From contig NZ_JAPELY010000001.1 of the NCBI RefSeq assembly GCF_026343295.1, positions 1,612,001 through 1,676,000 on the forward strand: a stretch of 64,000 bases of DNA, given 5' to 3'. Numbering within the stretch: the first letter of the stretch is position 1; each line of letters starts with the position of its first letter. The position numbers and the translations under genes are program-made. The stretch comes from Streptomyces sp. NBC_00083. GTDB taxonomy: Bacteria; Actinomycetota; Actinomycetes; Streptomycetales; Streptomycetaceae. Below, in pieces: positions 8,194-16,371 of the stretch. Below the pieces are notes generated by a model. That model was not told the origin of the DNA, ran no database searches, and saw nothing but the letters and a program-made list of their open reading frames with translations.

Positions 8194-9332
8194 TGTCTTC
8201 GTTCTACCGGGAGATACTGGACACCGATCTCGGGCCGCTCCACAAGCTCGCCACTCAGTGGCGTACCTCGCACCGCGAGATCGGGAAACTCGGCAAGCGA
8301 GTCCATGACGAGATACTCCAGCCGTTGCGGAACAAGGGGTATTGGGAGGGTGCCGCAGCACCCTACGCGTGGCGCATGATCGACGACATCGAGCGCCAAC
8401 TCGAAAACGCCACCAAGGTCGCGGCGGCCGTGGTGGGCGTATTGGACGACGCTCTGGGCGAGTTGGAGTCCGTGCGAGCGGATCTGCACGCCGCGATCGG
8501 CCGGGCGAGCGCCTCGGGGCTTCACGTCGCTGCCGACGGGACCGTATCCACGACGGTGGTCCGTGGGCAGTGCATACCCATCGACAAGGACTCCGATGAG
8601 GACAAGGCGATCCAGACCGCTCAGCGCGAGTTCGTGGACATCGTGAAACGAGGGATTGCCGCCGACCAGAACTTGGCGTTCAGCCTCATGTCGGACATAG
8701 GAGTCGACCCGTGGTTCAACGGCAATCCCCAGCACAGCAACATCGACACCACCAACACCATCGGCTATGAGGAGTACAACGCCCTCAACCGAGCGATGCA
8801 GGGCAAGTCGCCCTATCCCGTGGCCTCCAAGGACGATCCGTACGACCTGGGTCTCGGGTGGCTTCTGGGCGAGGGGCCGCGGGAGCGGGACTACGACGCA
8901 GGGGACACCATGACGGAACTGATCCGTGCGAGCGAGAGCATGGAGCAGCTCCGGGCCGACACGGCCGATCAGTGGCGCAAGGAGGGGAACGCCCAGGGGA
9001 CCGTGCAGTACTCCATCTCCGCCGGTGGGAAGGTAGGCGCCCTCGAGAAGCTGATCACGACGGACCTTCCGGCGATTGTGACCGATGACCCGAAGCATCT
9101 CGGCGAGGCGTTCGTCGGATCCTATTCGCTGGACTACCAGATTCGCGGGCAGGACCCCGACGGTTCTCTCGTCGTGCAGTACAAGTTGAAGAACGCGACC
9201 AGCAATGAATCCTTCCTGCACTACATCGGCTACTACGACTGGCTCAAGAAAACCAATCGCGATGAGGGTGTTCTCTCTACCGTGCGCCAGGAAATCACTT
9301 GGACCGAGCGCATCCCTGCCGGGGGAAAGTAA
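8193..9332 (+). CDS. WXG-domain protein with unknown C-terminal domain; candidate type VII effector
   Basis: 379 residues. The N-terminal ~100 residues are a helical WXG100-like domain with the W-E-G turn at residues 51-53 (GYWEGAAAPYAW). A linker with a β-strand pair (SGLHVAADGTVSTTVV, about residues 108-123) leads to a ~250-residue C-terminal domain that I do not recognise: helical at first, ending in strands rich in Tyr/Asn (SLDYQIRGQDPDG, LHYIGYYDWLKK). The layout of N-terminal WXG module plus variable C-terminal domain, co-translation with an ESX-like partner, and a following lipoprotein is that of type VII polymorphic effectors with immunity. No toxin active site can be named, so effector status is a hypothesis. 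Confidence 0.5.
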   Translation: MSSFYREILDTDLGPLHKLATQWRTSHREIGKLGKRVHDEILQPLRNKGYWEGAAAPYAWRMIDDIERQLENATKVAAAVVGVLDDALGELESVRADLHAAIGRASASGLHVAADGTVSTTVVRGQCIPIDKDSDEDKAIQTAQREFVDIVKRGIAADQNLAFSLMSDIGVDPWFNGNPQHSNIDTTNTIGYEEYNALNRAMQGKSPYPVASKDDPYDLGLGWLLGEGPRERDYDAGDTMTELIRASESMEQLRADTADQWRKEGNAQGTVQYSISAGGKVGALEKLITTDLPAIVTDDPKHLGEAFVGSYSLDYQIRGQDPDGSLVVQYKLKNATSNESFLHYIGYYDWLKKTNRDEGVLSTVRQEITWTERIPAGGK

Positions 9333-9336
9333 AGGT

Positions 9337-9804
9337 ATGAGCCGCTTTCTGCGCATGGCCGCGATAGTTGCGACCCTCCCATTGTTGGCTCTCGGGCTCA
9401 CGGGCTGCGGGGCGGCCGAGCGCTGTGTCCCGGCGGGGAGTTCGGTCGTGGGCACCGGGGATCTGGCCGGGACGTACCGGGGGGTGCACGAGGCGCAGGG
9501 AGCCGTTCTCACGCTGGCGTCCGTCCCGGGGTGGAGTGGGGGCACCCTCACGGTCGAGGGCTGGCCCACGGGCCCGTCCTACCGTGCGGAGCTGGGCAGG
9601 ACGTTCAAGGGCTCTGGCACGTGGGAGCTCGATGCCGGTTCCACGGGCGGTCCACTGGTCCGCCTCTCCTTCACCCAGCCGCACGACTGGATATCGGGCG
9701 ACACGGTGGATCGGCTCGCAGTCGCGGCGGATTCGTCGAGGACGGTGCTGTACGAGAACTCCGACCCGGACACGTGCCCCGACTTCCGTCTGGACCGCCC
9801 CTGA
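9337..9804 (+). CDS. Small lipoprotein downstream of the WXG pair; possible immunity protein
   Basis: 155 residues. A Sec signal with lipobox LTGC puts the lipidated cysteine at C24 (MSRFLRMAAIVATLPLLALG, then LTGCG). The mature part looks like a small beta-barrel (GTYRGVHEAQGAVLTLASV, GTWELDAGSTGGPLVRLSF) with two further cysteines (in ERCVP and DTCPD) that could pair. It begins 4 bases after the preceding stop, so it is in the same transcript. A lipoprotein anchored outside the membrane next to a putative secreted effector would fit immunity against an extracellular toxin; equally it could be an accessory of secretion. Not recognised as a named family. Confidence 0.6.
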   Translation: MSRFLRMAAIVATLPLLALGLTGCGAAERCVPAGSSVVGTGDLAGTYRGVHEAQGAVLTLASVPGWSGGTLTVEGWPTGPSYRAELGRTFKGSGTWELDAGSTGGPLVRLSFTQPHDWISGDTVDRLAVAADSSRTVLYENSDPDTCPDFRLDRP

Positions 9805-9851
9805 CGCTCCGGCTCCGCCGCGGTGATCCGCTCGGTCCCGGGTGCCCTACG

Positions 9852-10046
9852 TAGGGGCGCGGGGAACTGCGCGGGTGCCCCAGCACGGTCCGCACTCGAA
9901 GTCCGGGGGGTTCCTGGGGCTCCGCCCCAGACCCCGGGAGTCACCCCACCCCGCCCCTTCCCGAAACCCTCCGGGGGCGGGAGAGGGGGCTGGGGTTCAG
10001 GATGCTGGGGCTCCGCCCCAGACCCCGTTCGCGCCTTAAGGGAAGC
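9852..10046 (+). repeat. Intergenic GGGGCTCCGCCCC repeat, two partial units
   Basis: This 245-base gap contains no gene. It holds fragments of a repeat family that recurs at 22.4, 26.8 and 30.4 kb: GGCGCGGGGAACTGCGCG, ACGGTCCGCAC, and two copies of GGGGCTCCGCCCCAGACCCC (9916-9935 and 10007-10026). Each copy folds as a GGGGC/GCCCC hairpin. The second copy abuts the stop of the phosphatase gene and may act as its terminator. Confidence 0.7.
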
Positions 10047-10049
10047 ATG

Positions 10050-11009
10050 TCAGGGGACCAGGTGAGTGCGGAGGGCCGTCAGGTCTCCCAGGGTCAGGCC
10101 CAGGCCTCGCGTCAGGTAGCCGTACAAGTCGCCGTACTGGGACGACAGTTGGGTGAGCGCCGCGTTCAAGTAGTCGCTCCGCACCTCCTGGAGCGGGATC
10201 AGCAGGTCCGGGTTCTGCATGATCCCCGCCTGCTTCAGCCCCGCCCGCAGCCCCGCGTCCGCCGCCGCGCGGAACCCGTTGGACGCCAGATAGTCCTGCT
10301 CCGCCGTCGCCGCCGGGACACCCACCGCGCGCAGGAGCACGTAACTCTCCCACCCCGTACGGTCCTTGCCCGACGTGCAGTGGAAGAGCACCGGCCCGCG
10401 GGACGACGCCACGTCCTTCAGCGTCGCCCCGAACTGGGCGCGCGCCGCCGGGTCGGAGACGAACGCCCGGTACTCGGCGCGCATCAGCGCCTCCGCCCTG
10501 CCGTGGCCGAGCATCGCGTCCTGTGTCGCCGGGTCCCTGGACCCGATCGCGGACAGCGTCTGCGCGTACAGGCCGCTGTCGGTGACCGGGCGGGACGTCG
10601 GGGCCACCCCGGCCGGCAGCCGGTCGGGGCCGTCGTACTGGAGCTCCAGCGGCACCCGGAAGTCGACCACCTCGCGCAGGCCGAGCCGCGCCAGCGTCGA
10701 GAGGTCCGGGTCCGTCGCCTTGTTCAGCGCGTCGGCGCGGTAGGCGACGCCGTACCGGACCTGTCCGCCGTCGTAGGTCCGGTAACCGCCCAGGTCACGC
10801 ACGTTGACCGCGCCCTGGAGCACGACCTGGTGGATCGGCGCGGCGTACGCGTGGTGCGGGGCCGCGGCCGGTCGGGCCGGCGCGGCGGACGCCGAGGCCG
10901 CGGCGGGCAGCAGGCCCACGGTCAGGGCGGCCGCCACCGCCGCGATCGCCACGGACCTGGCACGTGTCACTGGACGGGCGTGCGGGTGGGGGTGGGAGTA
11001 CCGCTTCAT
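10050..11009 (-). CDS. Secreted tyrosine phosphatase (DUF/PtpB-like)
   Basis: 319 residues. An N-terminal signal (VAIAAVAAALTVGLLPAAAS, cleavage likely near residue 40) leads to a tyrosine-specific phosphatase domain of the MptpB type. The P-loop HCTSGKDRTG gives catalytic C211 and R217; NVRDLGGYRTYDGG near residue 69 is the family's N-terminal signature. It starts 33 bases after the ipdC-like gene, so it may be the last gene of the KstR2-controlled echA20-ipdABC transcript. MptpB-type enzymes dephosphorylate phosphotyrosine or phosphoinositides; the natural substrate in Streptomyces is not known. Export is expected to be by Sec, given no twin arginine. Confidence 0.85.
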   Translation of the reverse strand: MKRYSHPHPHARPVTRARSVAIAAVAAALTVGLLPAAASASAAPARPAAAPHHAYAAPIHQVVLQGAVNVRDLGGYRTYDGGQVRYGVAYRADALNKATDPDLSTLARLGLREVVDFRVPLELQYDGPDRLPAGVAPTSRPVTDSGLYAQTLSAIGSRDPATQDAMLGHGRAEALMRAEYRAFVSDPAARAQFGATLKDVASSRGPVLFHCTSGKDRTGWESYVLLRAVGVPAATAEQDYLASNGFRAAADAGLRAGLKQAGIMQNPDLLIPLQEVRSDYLNAALTQLSSQYGDLYGYLTRGLGLTLGDLTALRTHLVP

Positions 11010-11042
11010 CGGATCATCAACTCCACTGCTGGGGAGGGGGGT

Positions 11043-12110
11043 TCACTTCGTCGTCGGCAGCGCGGTGAGAACCCGCGCCGCCTCGCGCATCACCCGGGTG
11101 ATGAGTTCCTCGCAGCTCGGGAGGTCCTCGATCACCCCGGCGACCTGGCCCGAGGCCATCACGCCGAGATCGGTGCGGCCCTCGACCATGGACGCCCTCA
11201 GCAGCATCGGGGTGTTCGCCGCCAACAGGGTCTGACTCCAGGTCAGGTTCTTGCCGTGCCGCGTCGCCAGGCCGTCCCTGACGAGCTGGGCCCAGGTCAG
11301 ACCGGAGATCCTCCGGAAGCCCGAGGCCCGCCGTAGCGCGTGGGTCAGTGCCCGGACCCGGCCCGCCGCCTCCAGCGACGCGACGAGGTCGGTACGGAGC
11401 ATGCGGTGCGGCAAGCCGTCCACGGCCGTGGTCACGGTGACGTCCTTGACCGAGGCCTGTAGGTACTTCGCCTTCACCGCGTCCGGGACCGTCGAATCGG
11501 AGGTCAGCAGGAAGCGGGTGCCCATGGCCACGCCCGCCGCGCCGTAGGCGAGCGCCGCCACCAGACCCCGCCCGTCGTGGAAGCCGCCCGCCGCGATCAC
11601 CGGGATGTCCACGGCGTCCACGACCTGCGGGAGCAGCACGGTGGTCGCCACCTCGCCCGTGTGACCGCCGCCCTCGCCGCCCTGCACGATCACCGCGTCC
11701 GCGCCCCACGCCGCGACCTTCTCGGCGTGCCGCCGCGCGCCGATGGACGGGACCACGACGACGCCCGCGTCCTTCAGCTCGGCGATGAGATCGCGGGAGG
11801 GGGCGAGCGCGAAGGACGCCACACGCACCCCCTCGTCGACGATGATCCGTACCCGCTCGCGGGCATCGGTGGCGTCGGCCCGCAGGTTGACCCCGAACGG
11901 GGCCCGGGTGCGGGAGCTGACCTCCCGCACCGCCCGCCTCAGTTCGGGCACCGTCATCGTCGCGGACGCCAGGATGCCGAGGGCGCCGGCGTTCGCGGTG
12001 GCCGAGACCAGCCGGGGGCCGGCCACCCACCCCATGCCGGTCTGCACGATCGGATGCCGCACGCCCACCAGCTTCGTCAGCGCCGTCTCGATCCGCGGCT
12101 CCGCCGTCAT
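11043..12110 (-). CDS. ipdC: Nitronate monooxygenase-family flavoprotein, IpdC-like
   Basis: 355 residues, the same length as Rv3553. TIM-barrel FMN protein of the 2-nitropropane dioxygenase family: PIVQTGMGWVAGPRL near the N-terminus, GVNLRAD, VQGGEGGGHTG at about 143-152 (FMN phosphate region), IPVIAAGGFHDGRG and YGAAGVAMGTRFLLT. The ATG at 12110 overlaps the ipdB stop by four bases. In the steroid pathway, IpdC acts on the 5-hydroxy-HIC-CoA-derived intermediate before ring cleavage; here that role rests on the order echA20-ipdA-ipdB-ipdC, identical to Mycobacterium. True nitronate oxidation is the alternative, less likely in this operon. Confidence 0.85.
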   Translation of the reverse strand: MTAEPRIETALTKLVGVRHPIVQTGMGWVAGPRLVSATANAGALGILASATMTVPELRRAVREVSSRTRAPFGVNLRADATDARERVRIIVDEGVRVASFALAPSRDLIAELKDAGVVVVPSIGARRHAEKVAAWGADAVIVQGGEGGGHTGEVATTVLLPQVVDAVDIPVIAAGGFHDGRGLVAALAYGAAGVAMGTRFLLTSDSTVPDAVKAKYLQASVKDVTVTTAVDGLPHRMLRTDLVASLEAAGRVRALTHALRRASGFRRISGLTWAQLVRDGLATRHGKNLTWSQTLLAANTPMLLRASMVEGRTDLGVMASGQVAGVIEDLPSCEELITRVMREAARVLTALPTTK

Positions 12111-12853
12111 GACCTCACCTCGCGCTCGCGCAGCCCGTCCGGGTCGAGGACCTCGCGGATCAGGCGCAGTTCGTCGGCGCTCGGCTCGCGGGTGTACGCA
12201 GCCTCGTCGAGCCCGGCCGGCTCGAACGCCGTCGCCTCGCGCACCTCCCCGACCGTGGCCCCGGGGTGCAGCGACACCAGCCGCATCGAGTGGTCCGGCG
12301 TCGCGAAGTCGAAGACGCCGAGGTCGCTCACCACGCGCGGGATGCGGTGGAAGCGCGTCGCGGAGGGGCCCGCGGCCGCCGCGCTGTCGTAGCCGACGCC
12401 GCAGATCATGTCGACCTTCGGCACGAAGACCCGGGTCGAGTGTTTCGGCACCCAGTAACTCACCGGATTGTTCAGGGTGTTGACGGGTGCGCCGCGCACC
12501 CCGAGGAGCTGGCGGTCCGGCCGGGACCAGTCGCCGATGCAGGAGATGTTCTGGTTGCCGAACCGGTCGATCTGGCTCGCGCCCATCATGACGTGCCGTC
12601 GGCCGCCGGTGACCATCGTCAGATGGCGGCGGTAGGGCAGCCACCCCTCGGGTCGGCCGTCGGGCCCCACGAGCATCGCCTCGCCGTCGGTGAGCAGCAG
12701 GTCGGGCGCGAAGGTGCGCCGGGCGAGGCGGGCGCCGATCGACGGGATCAGCCCCATCGGGCTCGCGAGGACCTCGCCGTTGTCGCGCCAGGCCTCGGCG
12801 CAGGCGATCACGCAGTACTCGGCGCGCGTCACGCGCACGGCGTTCGTGGTCAC
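12107..12853 (-). CDS. ipdB: CoA-transferase-like subunit B of the ring-cleaving hydrolase IpdAB
   Basis: 248 residues with a GTG start at 12853 that overlaps the ipdA stop. The sequence is class I CoA-transferase beta subunit-like: IACAEAWRDNGEVLASPMGL, then a glycine loop region and MGASQIDRFGNQNISCIGDW. IpdA and IpdB together form a CoA-transferase fold that, in Mycobacterium and Rhodococcus, has become a hydrolase opening the last carbocyclic ring of COCHEA-CoA by a retro-Claisen-type reaction. Gene order, lengths and overlaps match that system; a transferase activity cannot be excluded from sequence alone. Confidence 0.85.
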   Translation of the reverse strand: MTTNAVRVTRAEYCVIACAEAWRDNGEVLASPMGLIPSIGARLARRTFAPDLLLTDGEAMLVGPDGRPEGWLPYRRHLTMVTGGRRHVMMGASQIDRFGNQNISCIGDWSRPDRQLLGVRGAPVNTLNNPVSYWVPKHSTRVFVPKVDMICGVGYDSAAAAGPSATRFHRIPRVVSDLGVFDFATPDHSMRLVSLHPGATVGEVREATAFEPAGLDEAAYTREPSADELRLIREVLDPDGLREREVRS

Positions 12854-13695
12854 GCGCGCTCCTCGTCGTGCAGGCTCTGGACCGCCGACTGGTAGGACTT
12901 CTCGTCGGGCCCGGCCAGGAAGCGCCCGGCGAACTCGGCCCAGGGCGTGGTCGCGTACAGCTTCTGGAACGGCTCGTCCCGGGCGTAGTCGGGGGCGCAG
13001 GAGGTGAAGTGGGCGCCGCCGGGGCACTCCACGACGCCGGTGACCACGTGCCGGCCGACCAGCAGGGACTGCGGCACGGCGTCCGTGAAGCCGTCCACGA
13101 TCCGCTCGCACGAGAGGTACGCGCTGTCGGCGGCCTCGCAGAACAGGTCGTCGAAGTACGGGTCGGGGCCGAGGTACTGGCCGTTGCCGAGCCGGTCGGC
13201 GCGGTTGAGGTGGACGAGCGCCGCGTCCATCCGCAGGGCCGGCATCGCGACGAGCGTCTCGCCGTCCCCGTACGGTGATGTGACCGTGCGCAGCGCCGGG
13301 TTGACGCGCATCACGTCCGAGCCGAGGCCGGCGCGGACCGGCAGGAACGGCAGCCGGTTGGCGGCGGCGTGCAGGCCCCACATGAACATTGCCTCGTCGA
13401 CCTCCATCAGCTCGAACGCGGCCGCCTGGCGGGCCGCGCGGAAGTGCGGCTCCAGGGGGATCGAGTCGAGCGTGACGAAGGGCGCGACCAGCTTGCGGAT
13501 CCGGCCGGCGGCGGCGAGCAGGCCGACGTCGGGGCCGCCGTACGAGATCACCGTGAGGTCGGTGACGGGGGAGCGCAGCAGGGCGCGCACCAGGGCCATG
13601 GGCTTGCGGCGCGAGCCCCAGCCGCCGATGCCGAGGGTCATGCCGCTGCTCAGGCGGGCGACGACGTCCTCGGGCGTCATGGTCTTGTCGGTCAC
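12850..13695 (-). CDS. ipdA: CoA-transferase-like subunit A of the ring-cleaving hydrolase IpdAB
   Basis: 281 residues. The GTG start at 13695 overlaps the echA20 TGA (GTGA), and its own stop overlaps ipdB. Features of the class I CoA-transferase alpha subunit: DVVARLSSGMTLGIGGWGSRRKP at the N-terminus (CoA-binding glycine region) and DLTVISYGGPDVGLLAAAGRI. The C-terminal half is rich in Cys/Asp/Tyr (GPDPYFDDLFCEAADSAYLSCE), as in IpdA. With IpdB it would hydrolyse the final ring of steroid C and D ring metabolites. Strong operon coupling (four-base overlaps on both sides) supports a stoichiometric complex. Confidence 0.85.
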   Translation of the reverse strand: MTDKTMTPEDVVARLSSGMTLGIGGWGSRRKPMALVRALLRSPVTDLTVISYGGPDVGLLAAAGRIRKLVAPFVTLDSIPLEPHFRAARQAAAFELMEVDEAMFMWGLHAAANRLPFLPVRAGLGSDVMRVNPALRTVTSPYGDGETLVAMPALRMDAALVHLNRADRLGNGQYLGPDPYFDDLFCEAADSAYLSCERIVDGFTDAVPQSLLVGRHVVTGVVECPGGAHFTSCAPDYARDEPFQKLYATTPWAEFAGRFLAGPDEKSYQSAVQSLHDEERA

Positions 13696-14483
13696 CGCTG
13701 TCCCTCCTCGATGGGTGTCCCGCCGGTCGTCGCCGGGTCGGTCCCCGGCGCCCCGAACGTGTCGCGCACGCGGTCCGCGACGCCGCTGAGGCCCGCCTCG
13801 AAGGTGAAGCCCTGCTCGAAGCGGTAGCTGCGGCGGACGTCGACGGGGTCGATGCCGTTGATGGCGGCCTTGGCGAGCCGGATGAGCGTGCCGTCCTTGC
13901 GGGCGATCTCGCGCGCCAACTCCATGGCCTCGCCCATCAGGTGGGTGCGCGGGACGACCTTCCACACCGAGCCGTGGGCGTGCAGCTCGGCGGCGGTCGC
14001 GGTGCGCGAGGTGTAGTAGAGGGCGCGCATCAGGTGCTGGGGCACGAGGCGGGCGAGGTGGGTGGCGGCGCCCAGCGCGCCGCGGTCGAGTTCGGGCAGG
14101 CCGAAGACGGCGTCCTCGCTCGCCACGATCGCGTCCGCGTTGCCGGCCAGGCCGATGCCGCCGCCCAGGCAGAACCCGCCGACCGCCGCGACGACCGGCA
14201 CCTCGCACTCGTACACCGCGGCGAACGCCTCGTAGCAGCCCCGGTTCGCACCGATGAGGGCCGCGTGGCCCGGGTCGCGCTGCATTTCCTTGATGTCGAC
14301 GCCCGCGTTGAAACCGCGGCCCTCGGCGGCGAGGACCACGCAGCGGTTCTCGGGGTCGCGGCCGGCGGCGCGGACCGCGTCGGCGAGCTCGTACCAGCCC
14401 CGTACGGGAAGGGCGTTGACGGGCGGGAAGTCGACCGTGACGAGGCGGATGCCCTTGTCGGGGCTTGAGGTGGAGACACCCAT
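13692..14483 (-). CDS. echA20: Enoyl-CoA hydratase/isomerase family ring hydrolase, EchA20-like
   Basis: 263 residues when started at the ATG at 14483 (MGVSTSSPDKG). A longer form from 14513 is open but would begin inside the operator, so the shorter one is chosen. Crotonase fold: GRGFNAGVDIKEM around residues 56-67 (first oxyanion segment) and VGGFCLGGGIGLAGNAD around 101-116 (second). It heads the leftward operon echA20-ipdA-ipdB-ipdC. In Mycobacterium EchA20 hydrolyses a ring of HIEC-CoA rather than hydrating a double bond. The Asp-rich AGVDIKEM segment differs from the paired glutamates of true hydratases, which fits hydrolase use (inference). Confidence 0.82.
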   Translation of the reverse strand: MGVSTSSPDKGIRLVTVDFPPVNALPVRGWYELADAVRAAGRDPENRCVVLAAEGRGFNAGVDIKEMQRDPGHAALIGANRGCYEAFAAVYECEVPVVAAVGGFCLGGGIGLAGNADAIVASEDAVFGLPELDRGALGAATHLARLVPQHLMRALYYTSRTATAAELHAHGSVWKVVPRTHLMGEAMELAREIARKDGTLIRLAKAAINGIDPVDVRRSYRFEQGFTFEAGLSGVADRVRDTFGAPGTDPATTGGTPIEEGQR

Positions 14484-14504
14484 GGGCGGATCAGCTACCT
14501 TTCC

Positions 14505-14521
14505 ACCAAACATTTGTTAGG
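14505..14521. promoter_or_regulatory. Second KstR2-type operator, between echA20 and SDR genes
   Basis: Read on the minus strand this is CCTAACAAATGTTTGGT, identical to the site at 2509-2525 except for one central base. The dyad CCnAACAnnTGTTnGG is perfect at 14506-14521. It matches the KstR2 motif AnCAAGnnCTTGnT at 8 of 10 fixed positions. It lies in the 55-bp gap between the divergent echA20 (14483) and SDR (14539) starts, ending one base before the GAGGAAGG ribosome-binding site of the SDR. Confidence 0.75.
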
Positions 14522-14538
14522 TGAGGAAGGTAGCGCGG

Positions 14539-15312
14539 ATGGAGCTGACCGGGAAGGCAGTCGTCGTCACCGGTGGCACCCGGGGCGTGGGCGCGGGAAT
14601 AGCGAAGGCGTTCCTCGGGGCGGGCGCCCATGTCGTCGTGTGCGCCCGCAGACCCCCCGACCGGCCGGTCCGGCGCGCGGGCCGCACCGCCGAGTTCCGC
14701 CCGCTCGACCTGCGGGAGCCCGACGCCGTACGGGCGTTCTTCGCGGAGGTCGCCGCCGACCACGGGCGCCTGGACACGCTGGTCAACAACGCCGGCGGCA
14801 CCCCCTACCGGCTGCTCGACGAGGGCGACGCGGAGCGTCACGCGCGGGTCGTCGAGCTGAATCTGCTCGCACCGATGACGGCTTCCCTGGCGGCCCGGCC
14901 GTATCTGCGGGCCGCCCGCGGATCGGTCGTGATGATCGGCAGTGTGAGCGGGACGCGGCCCTCGCCGGGGACGGCCGCGTACGGCGCGGCCAAGGCGGGC
15001 CTCGAGGGCCTCGCCCGCTCGATGGCGGTCGAGTGGGCGCCCGAGGTACGCGTCAACACCCTGGTCCTCGGCATGGTCCGCACCGAACGGAGCGACCTGC
15101 ACTACGGCGACGCGGAAGGCGTCGCGCGGGTGGGCGCGACCGTGCCGCTCGGCCGGCTCGCCGAACCCGGGGAGATCGGGGAGGCCGCCGTCTTCCTCGC
15201 CTCCGCCGCCGCGTCCTACATCAGCGGCGCGTCCCTCCTCGTCCACGGCGGCGGGGAACACCCGGCGTTCCTGGACGCGGCAACAGTCGATCGACGTGCT
15301 CAACAACCCTGA
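14539..15312 (+). CDS. SDR oxidoreductase, Rv3549c-like
   Basis: 257 residues. The start at 14539 (MELTGKAVVV) is chosen because GAGGAAGG at 14523-14530 lies 8 bases upstream; a longer ATG-less extension would overlap the operator. Short-chain dehydrogenase: TGGTRGVGAGIA cofactor loop, LDLREPDAV, LVNNAGG, catalytic serine in MIGSVSG, YGAAKAG Tyr/Lys pair, and a PG..MVRTER substrate loop. Two SDR genes divergent from echA20 is the Rv3549c-Rv3548c arrangement of the mycobacterial KstR2 regulon, so it likely reduces or oxidises a steroid ring-derived CoA ester. Specific step unknown. Confidence 0.8.
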   Translation: MELTGKAVVVTGGTRGVGAGIAKAFLGAGAHVVVCARRPPDRPVRRAGRTAEFRPLDLREPDAVRAFFAEVAADHGRLDTLVNNAGGTPYRLLDEGDAERHARVVELNLLAPMTASLAARPYLRAARGSVVMIGSVSGTRPSPGTAAYGAAKAGLEGLARSMAVEWAPEVRVNTLVLGMVRTERSDLHYGDAEGVARVGATVPLGRLAEPGEIGEAAVFLASAAASYISGASLLVHGGGEHPAFLDAATVDRRAQQP

Positions 15313-15324
15313 AGGAGACGGAAG

Positions 15325-16239
15325 ATGAGCGGATTGTGCGACGGGCGGGTCGTGATCGTGACCGGCGCGGGGCGGGGGCTCGGCCGCGCCCACGCGCTGG
15401 CCTTCGCCGAACAGGGTGCCCGCGTCGTCGTCAACGACCTGGGCGTGGGGCCGGACGGCGCGGGCGCCTCGGGCGGGCCCGCGCAGCAGGTGGTGGAGGA
15501 GATCCGCGCGGCCGGCGGCGAGGCCGTGGCGCACGGCGGCGACATCGCCACGACACAGGGCGCCGCCTCCCTCGTGGCCACCGCCCTCGACGCCTTCGGC
15601 GCGCTGCACACCCTGGTCAACAACGCGGGGTTCCTGCGCGACCGGACGCTGGTCAACCTGGACGAGGACGACTGGGACGCCGTGATGCGGGTCCACCTCA
15701 AGGGCCACTTCCTGCCCCTGCGGCACGCCGCCGGGCACTGGCGCGCCGAGGCGAAGGCGGGCCGCGAGATCGCCGCGCGGGTCGTCAACACCAGCTCTGG
15801 CGCGGGCCTGTTGGGCTCGGTGGGGCAGGGCAACTACAGCGCCGCGAAGGCCGGGATCGTGGGGCTCACCCTGGTGGCGGCGGCCGAGCTGGGCCGCTAC
15901 GGCGTCCAGGTCAACGCGATCGCGCCGGCCGCCCGCACCCGGATGACCGAGGGGACCTTCGCGGAGGCGATGGCCGCGCCCAAGGAGGCGGGCGCCTTCG
16001 ACGCGATGGCGCCGGAGAACGTCTCGCCGCTGGTGGTGTGGCTGGGGTCGGCCGCGAGCGAGGGCGTCACCGGTCGGGTCTTCGAGGCGGAGGCGGGCCG
16101 CATCACCGTCATGGAGGGCTGGCGGCCCGGCCCGACCCGCGACAAGGGCGCCCGCTGGACCCCGCGCGAGGCGGGCGAGGCGACCCTGAAGCTCCTCGCG
16201 GAGGCCGAGGCCCCGGGGGTGGTGTACGGGTCGCGGTAG
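15325..16239 (+). CDS. SDR oxidoreductase, Rv3548c-like
   Basis: 304 residues, an extended SDR with the TGAGRGLGRAHA cofactor loop and VNDLGVGPDG insertion typical of the HSD17B4/multifunctional type. LVNNAGFLRDRTLVNLDEDDW is a strong signature of 3-hydroxyacyl-CoA dehydrogenase-like SDRs; the Tyr/Lys motif is YSAAKAG with the serine in NTSSGAGL. It begins 12 bases after the previous gene, with AAGGAGAC as ribosome site. Length equals Rv3548c (304). Probably a beta-oxidation-type 3-hydroxyacyl-CoA dehydrogenase acting on side-chain or ring-opened HIP intermediates. Confidence 0.82.
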   Translation: MSGLCDGRVVIVTGAGRGLGRAHALAFAEQGARVVVNDLGVGPDGAGASGGPAQQVVEEIRAAGGEAVAHGGDIATTQGAASLVATALDAFGALHTLVNNAGFLRDRTLVNLDEDDWDAVMRVHLKGHFLPLRHAAGHWRAEAKAGREIAARVVNTSSGAGLLGSVGQGNYSAAKAGIVGLTLVAAAELGRYGVQVNAIAPAARTRMTEGTFAEAMAAPKEAGAFDAMAPENVSPLVVWLGSAASEGVTGRVFEAEAGRITVMEGWRPGPTRDKGARWTPREAGEATLKLLAEAEAPGVVYGSR

Positions 16240-16371
16240 CCGCCTGGCGGCCCCGGGTTGACGGACGCTCAACCCCCGGTGGCGGCTTCGTTACGAGCCC
16301 GGCGGGTTCGGTGAACAGGCGGAAAAGATAGCGGAGTTGCCGTTGACCGGCCCCGCTCTACGCGCGTCATC

